Positions 35,958 to 44,217 of a DNA stretch of 64,000 nucleotides are shown piece by piece. Under the pieces are notes generated by a model. That model had not been told where the DNA came from and ran no database searches. It was given only the letters and a program-made list of their open reading frames with translations. The position numbers and the translations under genes are program-made. This DNA is from Neomoorella thermoacetica (GTDB lineage: Bacteria > Bacillota > DSM-521 > Neomoorellales > Neomoorellaceae), in the NCBI RefSeq assembly GCF_001875325.1, contig NZ_MDDC01000017.1, forward strand, positions 1-64,000, given 5' to 3'. How positions within the stretch are numbered: position 1 is the stretch's first letter; every line of letters begins with the position of its first letter.

Positions 35958-36437
35958 TTAAACCACCTCCCGTAGAGCGGCCTGGACTTTACGAGCCACC
36001 TGCTCGCGCCTGTCCAGGGCCTGGCCTGCCGGTTCTTTATATTCAATAGCGCCCCAGGGGCAGTTTAGGACGCACTCCGGTTCGCCCCCGCAAAGGTCGC
36101 ATTTTACTACCTTTTGCTCGGAAACCGAGTAGTCGGTCCCGCCAAAGGGGCAGGCCATGATGCACATACGACAACCGATACAGCGATTTTCGTCGATGAT
36201 CACGGCATTAGTTTTCACGTCGCGGCGGATGGCACCTGCCGGGCAGACGACCATGCAGGTCGGTTCGTCACAGTGCTGGCAGACTACCGGTTGGTAATAA
36301 TCGTCATCCTGGAAAATAGCCACCGTCAGCCGGGCTGCCGCAGGATTGAATTCGCCGGTATGTTTGAAAGAGCAGGCCAGCTCACAGCGCCGGCAGGCGG
36401 TGCATTTGCCCTGATCGACCACCAGTACCTTGGGCAA
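35958..36437 (-). CDS. Four-cluster ferredoxin-type electron-transfer subunit (AorA-like)
   Basis: 159 residues with four Cys groups: CTACRRCELAC, CQHCDEPTCMVVCP, CIGCRMCIMACPFG and CDLCGGEPECVLNCP, each suited to a [4Fe-4S] cluster. This is the DMSO-reductase-beta/AorA arrangement. It likely carries electrons between the tungsten enzyme and the flavin subunit or ferredoxin. First gene of the operon; the leader upstream holds a structured RNA candidate and a terminator. Confidence 0.92.
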   Translation of the reverse strand: MPKVLVVDQGKCTACRRCELACSFKHTGEFNPAAARLTVAIFQDDDYYQPVVCQHCDEPTCMVVCPAGAIRRDVKTNAVIIDENRCIGCRMCIMACPFGGTDYSVSEQKVVKCDLCGGEPECVLNCPWGAIEYKEPAGQALDRREQVARKVQAALREVV

Positions 36438-36583
36438 GATAATTCCCCCTTCGCGATTTTCATTGTAAATTGAACATCAATATTTGCTACCTCGTCCTGC
36501 CCCACCACCTCCAGGTAAAAAGTCAGTTATAAAAGCGGGAAAGTTAATTTAACACGGCAATTATTTATTTAATAAAAGAAAAA

Positions 36584-36607
36584 GGTACTCCGCTAAAAAA
36601 GAGTACC
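36584..36607 (-). terminator. Intrinsic terminator in the AOR operon leader
   Basis: GGTACTC/GAGTACC stem with a 10-base T/A loop, then TTTTTCTTTTATT on the minus strand. It lies 150 bases downstream of xpt and 147 bases before the ferredoxin start, so it either ends xpt or attenuates the AOR operon. Confidence 0.85.
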
Positions 36608-36623
36608 TTCCTTTGCCCAATAG

Positions 36624-36682
36624 CAGGTCAAGGGATTGCTCCCCGGCCCTGACGTTTGCCCTTCCCGGTGGGAGAGGACAAA
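36624..36682 (-). promoter_or_regulatory. Candidate structured leader RNA of the AOR operon
   Basis: Two consecutive hairpins on the minus strand. Hairpin 1 (36655-36682): TTTGTCC/GGGCAAA outer stem and TCCC/GGGA inner stem with an ACC loop. Hairpin 2 (36627-36653): GTCAGGG/CCCTTGAC with a purine-rich loop (GGGGAGCAA). They sit just before the terminator at 36584. I could not assign a known class; a tungsten/molybdenum-cofactor riboswitch is a context-based guess only. Confidence 0.4.
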
Positions 36683-36756
36683 TCGGAAGTCGTTTGTGGT
36701 GATGTTTAATTATTAGTTCGCTAAAAAAATGTAATATCCTGCTGGGGAGTAAAAAA

Positions 36757-37347
36757 TTAAGTTAAAAATTCAATTTGTCCCCCGGCCAGGCTGCCAACCT
36801 GCACCAGGGATTCCACCCGGATGCCCTGATCCCGGAGGGCTTCGCCGCCGGTCTGGAAGACCTTCTCAATCACCGTACCCACGCCCACCAGAGTGGCCCC
36901 GGCCTGGGTAATGATTTTCAATAATCCCCTGGCCGCTTCTCCCGAGGCCAGGAAATCATCGATAATTAGCACCCTGTCTTCCGGCCCCAGGTAGCTCCCG
37001 GCTACTACTATATCTGTTACCTCTTCTTTAGTAAAAGAACGTACCCGGCCGCAATAAGTCTCTCCGTCCATGGTGGAGGGTTGCTTTTTCTTGGCAAAGA
37101 CAACCGGCACCTTGAGGCTGAGGCCTGTCATCAGGGCTACGGCGATGCCCGAAGCCTCCACGGTGAGAACTTTGGTAATGGCGGAACCGGCAAAGCGGCG
37201 GGCAAACTCTTCACCCACCTTTAGCATTAAAACCGGGTCAATCTGGTGGTTTAAAAAGGAATCCACCTTGAGGACGTCGTCGGATATTACCCGTCCTTCC
37301 CGGCGAATTTTTTCTTTTAATAGCTCGACTACCGACAAAGCTACCAC
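36757..37347 (-). CDS. xpt: Xanthine phosphoribosyltransferase
   Basis: Salvages xanthine with PRPP to XMP. Close to Bacillus Xpt: LKVDSFLNHQIDP, a PRPP-binding loop VLIIDDFLASGEAARG and FTKEE. About 196 residues. The frame is open upstream with poor matches, so the start is one of two: GTG at 37347 (AAGGAG 4 bases away) or TTG at 37338 (13 bases away). No pbuX permease follows and no guanine riboswitch is visible upstream, unlike in Bacillus. Monocistronic. Confidence 0.9.
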   Translation of the reverse strand: MVALSVVELLKEKIRREGRVISDDVLKVDSFLNHQIDPVLMLKVGEEFARRFAGSAITKVLTVEASGIAVALMTGLSLKVPVVFAKKKQPSTMDGETYCGRVRSFTKEEVTDIVVAGSYLGPEDRVLIIDDFLASGEAARGLLKIITQAGATLVGVGTVIEKVFQTGGEALRDQGIRVESLVQVGSLAGGQIEFLT

Positions 37348-37544
37348 CCATCTCCTTGCTCTACGCGTTATAAATGCTTTAACGAATAAAGTTATTATAA
37401 CGTAATCCATGCCAAAAGAGAAGTTAGGGAAAGGGCAAAGCTGGTCAAATCCCGGCCATTTGTTTTTAATTAAATTTTTAGTGTTCCCGGTAAAGAAAGC
37501 CTGATATAATTAACCGGGAATAGATTTCACGAGGAGGTACCGGA

Positions 37545-38153
37545 TTGTCCAGTTTGCTCGCCCCGTTGTTTGAATTCATCACCAGCGCTATCGCCAGTTT
37601 CGGTTATACGGGCATAGCTGCAGCCATGGCCCTGGAGAGTGCCTGCATCCCCCTGCCAAGTGAGGTTATCCTGCCCTTCGGCGGTTACCTGGTCAGTACA
37701 GGGGCCCTGGGCTTCTGGGGGACCGTCCTGGCCGGCACCATCGGCGGTACTATCGGCTCTATAGTCGCTTATTTCGTGGGCCTGCGTGGAGGCCGGCCCT
37801 TCTTGCGGAAGTACGGCCACTATGTATTTTTCTCAGAAAAGGAATTCGCCGTAGCCGAGAAGTGGTTCAACCGCTACGGCGAGGCCACTGTTTTCTTCAC
37901 CAGGCTGATGCCCGTTATTCGCACCTTTATCTCCCTGCCGGCGGGTATCGCCGCCATGCCCTTCGGCCGCTTCGTGGTTTATACCTTCCTGGGCTCCCTG
38001 CCCTGGTCCATCCTCCTGGTTTATGTCGGCCGGCAGCTGGGGGCCAACTGGGAAGCCCTGAGTCCCATCTTCCACCGCTTCGACGTAGTCATCGTCGCCG
38101 GTCTGATCCTACTGGTTTTCCTTTACTGGCGCCGCCACCGCAGCCGCCGGTAA
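37545..38153 (+). CDS. DedA-family membrane protein
   Basis: Polytopic membrane protein of the DedA/SNARE-associated (VTT) superfamily; members flip undecaprenyl phosphate or phospholipids. Signature: ALESACIPLPSEVILPFGG near residue 30 and FFTRLMPVIRTFISLPAGIA near 118. 202 residues with four to five helices and a basic tail. TTG start with GAGGAGG 7 bases upstream and TATAAT at 37504. Its last 45 bases overlap the convergent SLH gene. Confidence 0.9.
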   Translation: MSSLLAPLFEFITSAIASFGYTGIAAAMALESACIPLPSEVILPFGGYLVSTGALGFWGTVLAGTIGGTIGSIVAYFVGLRGGRPFLRKYGHYVFFSEKEFAVAEKWFNRYGEATVFFTRLMPVIRTFISLPAGIAAMPFGRFVVYTFLGSLPWSILLVYVGRQLGANWEALSPIFHRFDVVIVAGLILLVFLYWRRHRSRR

Positions 38154-39413
38154 CTCTATTACAAAATCGTCAAAGTTGTAGTCCTTCCCCTGGAAACGGG
38201 TCTCCATGGCGGCCATAACTGCCGGTCGCCCGCCGGGGGCAGGCTCGAAGGCCAGGACCAGGTTAAGGTCGCTCCTGACCGGCAGCAGGCTCTCCGGATC
38301 AAAGTAAATAACGCCCCAGTAAAACAGGGAACGGATAAGTTTACCCGGCTGGCTGAAGTAATCGTCCACGCTGCCGCTGAAGACCTGGGGCGGCAGGAGG
38401 TCGCCGGGGGCCCCGGGATTATTTTGCCGGGCATAAAAGCTGACCCCTACCACCTGCCGGCCGGCAATCTCCTTTTCCCCCAGGAGGTGGTAATGCAGGA
38501 AGGGATAGATACCGGCCGGCAGGCCCAGGTTCTGCTGCTGGCGCAACAGAGAGATAACATCAGGGGCCGGAGATAGACGTTGCCATTCACCGGCTTCCCC
38601 TCCGCTGCCTGTCACCCGGCGGTAGAGGTACCCACCTGAGACAAATTGCTCGATGGTCATATCCTGCTCCTTTTCCAGGTGCAGGGTGACCAGCTGGTGC
38701 ATCTTCCCCGCCATACTAACCTCATTCAGAACGTCGCCATAAATGACCATGCGGTCCAATTCGGCAGTAGTTGGTAACCCCGGCCGGTTATGGAACTGCA
38801 GGCTAACTGTCCCCCTGACGCGGACGGCCTCTTTACCTGCCAGGGCCTGGCGGCACCGGGCCATGAGGGTTTCCGCCCGGGTTTCGGAACCGAAGACTGC
38901 CGCCAGCCACCTGGCCGCTTCCGCCGGGCTCATGGGTGCGAGGGGTTCGCCGGGAGGCAACAACCCTTGCTGCTGAAAAAAGGCGTACTGGCTAAGGCCA
39001 TAAGGTATCTCCCCAGGCAAAGGATTATCTTCCCGCCCGCCGATCTCGTTGGGTAATCCCATGGCCCTGGCGGTAAGGATTACCGCTTCCAGGCAGGTAA
39101 TCGGTTGCTCCGGCCGCAGGGTGCCGTTGGGATAACCCTGGATAATCCCCTGCTGCCACAGGGCCCGCAGGGCCGGGGTGTACCAGCTTTCCGGCGGCAC
39201 ATCCACGGGCAGGTCGCCGGTTTCGGCATCGCCCTTAATCCCGGCAGCAGCCGCCAGCATGACCGCAAAACCGCCCCGGGTCAATTCCGTTGCCTCACCG
39301 TCTCCCGGCGGCAGCAGGGCCAGGAGTTCGCCGGCGGTGGGGCCGGCCCAGGCCGTGCCCCAGGGCAGGAACATAAAAAATAGGATCAGCCCCGTCAAGC
39401 TTGCTTTGCGCAT
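38109..39413 (-). CDS. Secreted SLH-domain protein
   Basis: 434 residues with a signal peptide (LTGLILFFMFLPWGTAWA) and about two SLH repeats in the first ~180 residues (GFAVMLAAAAGIKGD, YTPALRALWQQGIIQGYPNGT, PITCLEAVILTARAMG). The remainder is a beta-rich domain with no named family (RGTVSLQFHNRPG, QLVTLHLEKEQDMTIEQF) that resembles lipoprotein-type carrier folds. ATG at 39413 has GGGGAGGAG upstream. The convergent 3' end overlaps dedA by 45 bases. Confidence 0.82.
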   Translation of the reverse strand: MRKASLTGLILFFMFLPWGTAWAGPTAGELLALLPPGDGEATELTRGGFAVMLAAAAGIKGDAETGDLPVDVPPESWYTPALRALWQQGIIQGYPNGTLRPEQPITCLEAVILTARAMGLPNEIGGREDNPLPGEIPYGLSQYAFFQQQGLLPPGEPLAPMSPAEAARWLAAVFGSETRAETLMARCRQALAGKEAVRVRGTVSLQFHNRPGLPTTAELDRMVIYGDVLNEVSMAGKMHQLVTLHLEKEQDMTIEQFVSGGYLYRRVTGSGGEAGEWQRLSPAPDVISLLRQQQNLGLPAGIYPFLHYHLLGEKEIAGRQVVGVSFYARQNNPGAPGDLLPPQVFSGSVDDYFSQPGKLIRSLFYWGVIYFDPESLLPVRSDLNLVLAFEPAPGGRPAVMAAMETRFQGKDYNFDDFVIELPAAAVAAPVKENQ

Positions 39414-39572
39414 CTTTCTCCTCCCCCTATAAAAGCCCTTATTCCCTGCCGGTTTCACCTTTCCTTGCTTCCCCGCCCTCGTTCAGGTATGCACTCGAGG
39501 GGTGGAAGCTTTTAAGACAGTTTTCTATTTTATAGATATAATACCATAATAACCCATACAGAACCACTAAAA

Positions 39573-39602
39573 AACAGGCTACCCGTCCAGGGATAACCTG
39601 TT
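39573..39602 (-). terminator. Terminator of the htpX-psp operon
   Basis: AACAGG...CCTGTT stem extended by a partly paired CCC/GGG inner helix, followed by TTTTTT on the minus strand and by TTTTT on the plus strand, so it may work both ways. Confidence 0.8.
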
Positions 39603-39658
39603 TTTGTTTACTAATACACAACCGCTACACAACCGCAAAATATCGTTACCCGGGCGCG

Positions 39659-39937
39659 TCAACCCAGATGGCGGGGATAATCGGCAAAAAGGCCCCGGGC
39701 TTCTTCAAAGGTCGTATCCGGCGGGGGGAGGATGAGGTCCGATTCCACGAGTTCGGTGTCGGGAAGCCGGTTGCCCCGGCCCCGGATCAGGCCTAGAACC
39801 TCCCGGAAGCTATCTTCATACTCCTGCCTGTTACCGGCCGCCAGGGCGTCCAGGAGGCGGTCGTCCAGCCGGTCCAGGTCTGCCAGGGCCTGGCCTTCCA
39901 GGCGGTACTGGCCTTCCGTGAGAATGCGGATTATCAA
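39659..39937 (-). CDS. pspAA: PspA-associated protein PspAA
   Basis: 92-residue cytoplasmic protein beginning MIIRILTEGQYRLEGQALADL, the PspAA family start, and ending in an acidic segment. Found beside PspA in Actinobacteria, Firmicutes and others; role is probably in membrane-stress sensing with PspA. Overlaps pspA by 4 bases. Last gene of the operon. Confidence 0.85.
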   Translation of the reverse strand: MIIRILTEGQYRLEGQALADLDRLDDRLLDALAAGNRQEYEDSFREVLGLIRGRGNRLPDTELVESDLILPPPDTTFEEARGLFADYPRHLG

Positions 39938-40635
39938 GCTTTGCCCACCTCTTTTTTTAAACGTTCCAGATCTTCCTGCACCCTGCTCCTGGCAGTCGCT
40001 TTCTTTAGTTCGGCCTCCAGGGGGTCTCCTGTTTCCAGGGCGTCCTCCAGGACACCGGAATCTACCAGTTCATCGATGGCCGCAGCCCGGGCGCGCATGC
40101 TCTCCGTCTTTTCCTCGGCCCTCTGGATAGCCAGGGAGACGTCGGCCAGTTCTTCCGACAGGCCGGTGACGGCCTCTCCGATCTTCACCTGGGCCTGGGC
40201 GGCGGAATACTGAGCCTTCAGGACCTCCTTTTTCGTCCGGAAGGCATCTACCTTGGCCTGGAGTTTGGCCTCAACTGACGCCAGCTTCTCCTGCTCGGCC
40301 TCCAGGCCTTTGACCTGTTCCTCCAATCCCTCGAGCTGCTGCTGGATGGCGGCTTTGCGTTCCAGGGCGGAGGTGGCCAGGTCTTCCCGTCCCAGTTGCA
40401 AGGCTTGACGCGCCTGGTCTTCCAATTTCTGCAGGTTGTCCTTTAGCTTTACGGCCTGTAACTCCAGTCGTTTTTTGGAAGCGACCACATCCGCCAGGTT
40501 GCGCTTGACGTTTTGCAGCATCTCCAGCTGGCGCTGATAGGAATACTCCAGGGTTTCCTGGGGGTTTTCCGCCTGATCCAGGATCTTGTTCATTTTCGCT
40601 TTAAAAATGGTTGACATGCGTGAGAGGATGCCCAT
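39934..40635 (-). CDS. pspA: Phage-shock protein A / IM30 (ESCRT-III-like)
   Basis: Membrane-protective coiled-coil protein, 233 residues, nearly all helix. N-terminal amphipathic helix ILSRMSTIFKAKMNKILDQA, then ETLEYSYQRQLEMLQNVKRN, typical of PspA/Vipp1. I use the ATG at 40635 with AAGGGAG upstream; a longer in-frame extension lies inside pspAB and is not conserved. Transcribed with htpX, pspAB and pspAA. Confidence 0.93.
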   Translation of the reverse strand: MGILSRMSTIFKAKMNKILDQAENPQETLEYSYQRQLEMLQNVKRNLADVVASKKRLELQAVKLKDNLQKLEDQARQALQLGREDLATSALERKAAIQQQLEGLEEQVKGLEAEQEKLASVEAKLQAKVDAFRTKKEVLKAQYSAAQAQVKIGEAVTGLSEELADVSLAIQRAEEKTESMRARAAAIDELVDSGVLEDALETGDPLEAELKKATARSRVQEDLERLKKEVGKA

Positions 40636-40657
40636 TCCCAAAAACTCCCTTCGTGGT

Positions 40658-41230
40658 TTATACCGGGCAGCCCCAGAGGGGGTACCAGCGGCTAAAATCC
40701 TTTTCCCAGGGAAGCTCCTTTTCCATGAGGGCAGCCAGGCGCATTTCCTGGGCATTATCACGTTCTTTGTCCCTGCCGGCCAGGGGGATGAAAGGATAAA
40801 AGGCCCCCCGTTTATAGTTAAAGATCAGGTATAACACCTGCTTATCCTTCTCTAACTTAAAAACTGCTGCCAGGAGGCGATCCCCGGCCCCCTTTTCTTT
40901 AAGATTCTGGCCGGCCATATGGGCCAGGGCCACCAGATCTTCCCAATCCTGGTCAGAAAATATTAGCCACCGGTACCCGTATTCATCCCTTTGGTTTTCC
41001 ACATGGCCCTCCATTTCCCGGGCTGCCAGGGCCACCAGTTCCCCGGTTTCTTCCTGGGCCCGGGCGTAAAAACTATCCTCGGCCGGCCGCAGGACCACCC
41101 CGGCCCGGCCGCCGGAATGCCAGCCCAGGTCGTCCTCCAGGGTAATAATAGCTGTACTCAGGGCAAAGAGTGGTTCTGTCCGGGCGGGGGGCACCCTGGT
41201 ACGCCCCAGGAGGGCATCCAGCAAGCTCAC
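40658..41230 (-). CDS. pspAB: PspA-associated protein PspAB
   Basis: 190 residues starting MSLLDALLGRTRVPPARTE. The family feature LFALSTAIITLEDDLGWHSGG followed by AGVVLRP is present. Role unknown but tied genetically to PspA and HtpX in Gram-positives. It overlaps htpX by 4 bases and precedes pspA by 22. Confidence 0.84.
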   Translation of the reverse strand: MSLLDALLGRTRVPPARTEPLFALSTAIITLEDDLGWHSGGRAGVVLRPAEDSFYARAQEETGELVALAAREMEGHVENQRDEYGYRWLIFSDQDWEDLVALAHMAGQNLKEKGAGDRLLAAVFKLEKDKQVLYLIFNYKRGAFYPFIPLAGRDKERDNAQEMRLAALMEKELPWEKDFSRWYPLWGCPV

Positions 41231-42126
41231 CGCCGTTCCTCCATTTCTTGCTCCAGCCGCCGCAGGTAGGCCAGGCGCCGCTCCAGGGACGGGTGCGTGG
41301 AAAAGAGTTCCATGATGCTGTTGCCGTTCAGGGCCGGGATGATAAAGAAAGCGTTAAAAGCCTCGGCCTGGCGCAGGTCCCGGGTGGGGATGCGCGCCAT
41401 ACTGCCGCTAATTTTCACCAGGGCGGAGGCCAATTGTCCCGGTGACCCGGTAAGAATGGCCGAGCCCCGGTCGGCGGCGAACTCCCGGTAACGGGACAGG
41501 GCACGGATCAGGAAGTAGCTTACCAGCCATACTACCAGGGACGCCAGGTACACCAGCATGATATTGTTGCGCTCGTCTCGATCGCGACCGCCACCAAAGG
41601 TGCCGCCCCAGTAGAAGAAGTTCTGGACGATAAAGGAAGCCACGGTGGCGAAAAAGCTGGCCAGGGTCAGGACGGTCATGTCCCGGTTTTTAACGTGGGT
41701 CAGCTCGTGACCAAGGACTGCCTCCAGCTCGGAGGGGGTTAGACGCTCCATGAGCCCCGTTGTCACGGCCACTACAGCGTTGGCCGGGTTGCGGCCGGTG
41801 GCAAAGGCGTTGGGCATAGGGGTGGGGACAACGGCTACCCTCGGCTTGGGCAAGTCCGCCAGGGCGGCCAGCCTCTCCACCAGGGCGTGGAGTTCCGGAG
41901 CCTCCCGGGGCGACACTTCCTTAGCCCCCATGGACCAGAGGACCATCCGGTCGGAAAAGTAGTACTGAACCCCCAGCATAATAGCTACAAAGATAATGAT
42001 CCCCGTATAGCTGACGCCGGCCTGCCATAAAACAGCCAGGAAAAAGAGATACAGGGCTGCCAGGAGGAACATGGTCAGGAACATTCGTGCCGTTAAACCG
42101 GCATCACTACCGAGTTGCCGTCGCAT
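41227..42126 (-). CDS. htpX: Membrane zinc metalloprotease HtpX
   Basis: M48 peptidase in the inner membrane that clears damaged membrane proteins. Two N-terminal helices (LTMFLLAALYLFFLAVLW-like region), the catalytic GHELTHVKNRD near residue 137, and a further membrane region with FVATVASF. Third zinc ligand Glu is in REFAADRGSA. 299 residues. First gene of the stress operon. Confidence 0.94.
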   Translation of the reverse strand: MRRQLGSDAGLTARMFLTMFLLAALYLFFLAVLWQAGVSYTGIIIFVAIMLGVQYYFSDRMVLWSMGAKEVSPREAPELHALVERLAALADLPKPRVAVVPTPMPNAFATGRNPANAVVAVTTGLMERLTPSELEAVLGHELTHVKNRDMTVLTLASFFATVASFIVQNFFYWGGTFGGGRDRDERNNIMLVYLASLVVWLVSYFLIRALSRYREFAADRGSAILTGSPGQLASALVKISGSMARIPTRDLRQAEAFNAFFIIPALNGNSIMELFSTHPSLERRLAYLRRLEQEMEERR

Positions 42127-42170
42127 AGCGACTACCCTCCCCCGACATAAATCCAGGCTGTGTTACCCTA

Positions 42171-42404
42171 TCACTGCTCCTTGAGCTCATCGCGCATGCG
42201 GTGGTACTCCTCAGCGGTAATTTCACCCCTTGCATACCTTTCCTTAATAATTCCTAAGGGATCGGGACGCATGGGCGATTGCCCGTCACGGCGGTTAAAC
42301 AGGCTTACCAGTCCGTATACCGCCAGGACGATAATGCCAATTAGTATCGCCCACCAAACGAGCATCCACACGCCCATACCCCAATTATAATATCCCCACA
42401 TCAT
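42171..42404 (-). CDS. Small membrane protein with SHOCT domain
   Basis: 77 residues. A hydrophobic N-terminus (WMLVWWAILIGIIVLAVYGLV) is followed by a SHOCT motif, PLGIIKERYARGEITAEEYHRM. Located just upstream of htpX on the same strand with about 45 bases between, so it may be cotranscribed and act in the same envelope-stress response. Function of SHOCT proteins is poorly known. Confidence 0.85.
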   Translation of the reverse strand: MMWGYYNWGMGVWMLVWWAILIGIIVLAVYGLVSLFNRRDGQSPMRPDPLGIIKERYARGEITAEEYHRMRDELKEQ

Positions 42405-42714
42405 ACATCATAACCTCCATAGCCATATTTGGCAAGTTTAACCTCGTCAGTGCGCTTAAAACCCACCGGGGCCTGATTTGCCTGCTTCCAGGCCTCGAGA
42501 AGCCCCCGGCAGGCCCAATCCTACCCCCGGCCTGTACATTATCTTACGAAGATCTTAATTTAGCTCCCCTTCTATTGTCAAGGAACTTCACTAAAACTTC
42601 AAAAATAGTATTCCCACTACCCTGAGATTTTCTCATGCTAAAGGTGCGCATAAAAGGCTTATTACCGGGGGATATTTTTTTAGGGATGATAAATTTTTAT
42701 GGAGGTGCCATTTC
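42405..42714. other. Intergenic region between SHOCT and DUF1540 genes
   Basis: 310 bases, divergent promoter region. GCATAAA followed at 15-17 bases by GGGGGATAT (42649-42675) resembles a sporulation sigma (F/G) promoter for the DUF1540 gene, but the match is weak. No gene seen. Confidence 0.35.
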
Positions 42715-42957
42715 ATGCCTAAGATTAGCTGCAGTGTTAACAACTGCCATTACTGGTCCAGTGGCAACGTCTGTGATGCTTCCCAGATTCTTGTTACTTC
42801 TGATTCCATGAGCAAATCCCAGGGTCAAAATGTCGATGCCCCCATGGCGGGGAGTATTTCCCCTACGCCCGTAAACTCCTCGGCTGAAACCTGCTGTAAG
42901 ACCTTTGTTGCCAAGGGTTCGGACCAGAAGAGCGCCGATGGAGTTACCCGCCAGTAA
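42715..42957 (+). CDS. DUF1540 domain protein, Cys-rich
   Basis: 80 residues beginning MPKISCSVNNCHYWSSGNVC and with a later ETCCKTF. This is the DUF1540 motif in a longer form than the 52-residue copy at 19619. GGAGGTG lies about 8 bases upstream. Likely spore-associated or metal-binding; function unknown. Confidence 0.85.
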   Translation: MPKISCSVNNCHYWSSGNVCDASQILVTSDSMSKSQGQNVDAPMAGSISPTPVNSSAETCCKTFVAKGSDQKSADGVTRQ

Positions 42958-43245
42958 CCAGGTCACCATGGCGTCATGAATATATTCCCCGGCGGCAGGC
43001 AAGGCCTGCCGCTTTTCTTTTGTCCGGGGTGCAGCATATATATTTACCTGAGAGCCCCCGGCTAACCGCCAGGGAGCGACCCCGGGCCATTTAAACGGCG
43101 CCTTAAGCCGCCCGCAATTGCCGGCCGTATTTGTTGCAGGAAGGGACTCGGCCGAGCAGCGTAACGGTCCAGGAAGGCCGGGGAGCGAAGGCGAGGCCAT
43201 CGGTGATAGAGATAAGCATCGAAAAAGACCCGGACGGAGGGAGTT

Positions 43246-44202
43246 ATGGAAAAATTAAAGCTGGTCCTCAAACCGCCGGCCCTCAAAAAAGGCGCTACCA
43301 TCGGCATCATAGCCCCGGCCAGTCCCCTGGCGCAGCCGGAATACCTGAAAAGGGGCGTGGAGTTCTGGCACAGCCGGGGCTACCGGGTCCGTACCGGTAG
43401 GCATATAAGTAAAACCGCCGGCTACCTGGCCGGGAGCGATGCCGAGCGCCTGGCCGACCTGCACTGGATGTTCCGGGACCCGGAAATAGCAGCCATATTT
43501 TGCCTGCGGGGCGGTTACGGCAGTATCAGGCTCCTGGCCGGCCTCGACTATGACCTTGTCTTCTCCCATCCGAAGATCCTGGTAGGCTACAGCGACATTA
43601 CCGCCTTACATTTGGCCTTCAATAAAATTACCGGGTTGGTTACTTTTCACGGGCCCATGATCTACCCCGAGCTGGGCGGCCCGGTCCCGGACCCTTATAC
43701 CGAAAAAGCCCTCTTTCGTACCCTGGCAGCAACCGCACCCCCGGGTACCATACCCATGGCTCCGGAGTTGCCAGCACCGGTGAGCATTATTCCCGGGCAG
43801 GCCGAAGGGACGGTTACCGGCGGCAACCTCTCCCTGGTTACGGCAACCCTGGGTACGACCTTTGAAATCGATACCCGTGGCAGAATCCTTTTCCTGGAAG
43901 AAGTAGACGAAGCCCCCTATCGCCTGGACCGGATGCTCACCCAGTTGCAGCTGGCCGGCAAGCTGGAGGAGGCGGCCGGGATTGTCTTCGGTTATTGTAC
44001 CCGGTGCGACGATAACCGCCAGGGATTAACTGCCCTGGAAGTCATCACCGCCCGGCTCAAGCCCCTGGGCCGACCCTGTTTCTACGGCCTCCCGGCCGGC
44101 CATGTCAAACCCCAGGCCACCCTGCCCCTTGGCATCCGTGCCCGCCTGGATGCCACGGCCTGTACCCTTACCTACCTGGAAGCAGCGACGGCGCCGATCT
44201 AA
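43246..44202 (+). CDS. ldcA: LD-carboxypeptidase (muramoyltetrapeptide carboxypeptidase)
   Basis: S66 serine peptidase for peptidoglycan recycling or trimming. Motifs: GIIAPASPLAQPEYL near residue 20, LRGGYGS near 89 and VGYSDITALH (nucleophile Ser). The C-terminal domain has FLEEVDEAPYRLDRML. 318 residues, full length. Start ATG with a GGAGGGAG site. Ends in a terminator overlapping its stop codon. Confidence 0.92.
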   Translation: MEKLKLVLKPPALKKGATIGIIAPASPLAQPEYLKRGVEFWHSRGYRVRTGRHISKTAGYLAGSDAERLADLHWMFRDPEIAAIFCLRGGYGSIRLLAGLDYDLVFSHPKILVGYSDITALHLAFNKITGLVTFHGPMIYPELGGPVPDPYTEKALFRTLAATAPPGTIPMAPELPAPVSIIPGQAEGTVTGGNLSLVTATLGTTFEIDTRGRILFLEEVDEAPYRLDRMLTQLQLAGKLEEAAGIVFGYCTRCDDNRQGLTALEVITARLKPLGRPCFYGLPAGHVKPQATLPLGIRARLDATACTLTYLEAATAPI

Positions 44203-44217
44203 AACCGGCGCCGTCTT
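44187..44217 (+). terminator. Terminator overlapping the ldcA stop
   Basis: Nine-base stem GACGGCGCC/GGCGCCGTC, 11-base loop, short TTT. The 5' arm lies inside the ldcA coding region. Confidence 0.7.

Noticed and set aside
36624-36682. Signal recognition particle RNA, because of GTCAGGGCCGG...AGCAA
   Set aside because: The GGAA tetraloop and the paired AGCAG internal loop of SRP domain IV are not formed.
37348-37540. Possible purine riboswitch upstream of xpt
   Set aside because: The conserved purine aptamer core and its two loop pairings are not present.
42697-43200. Long open frame on the minus strand over the DUF1540 gene
   Set aside because: Antisense shadow of GC-rich DNA; no ribosome site and no family, while the plus-strand DUF1540 motif is clear.
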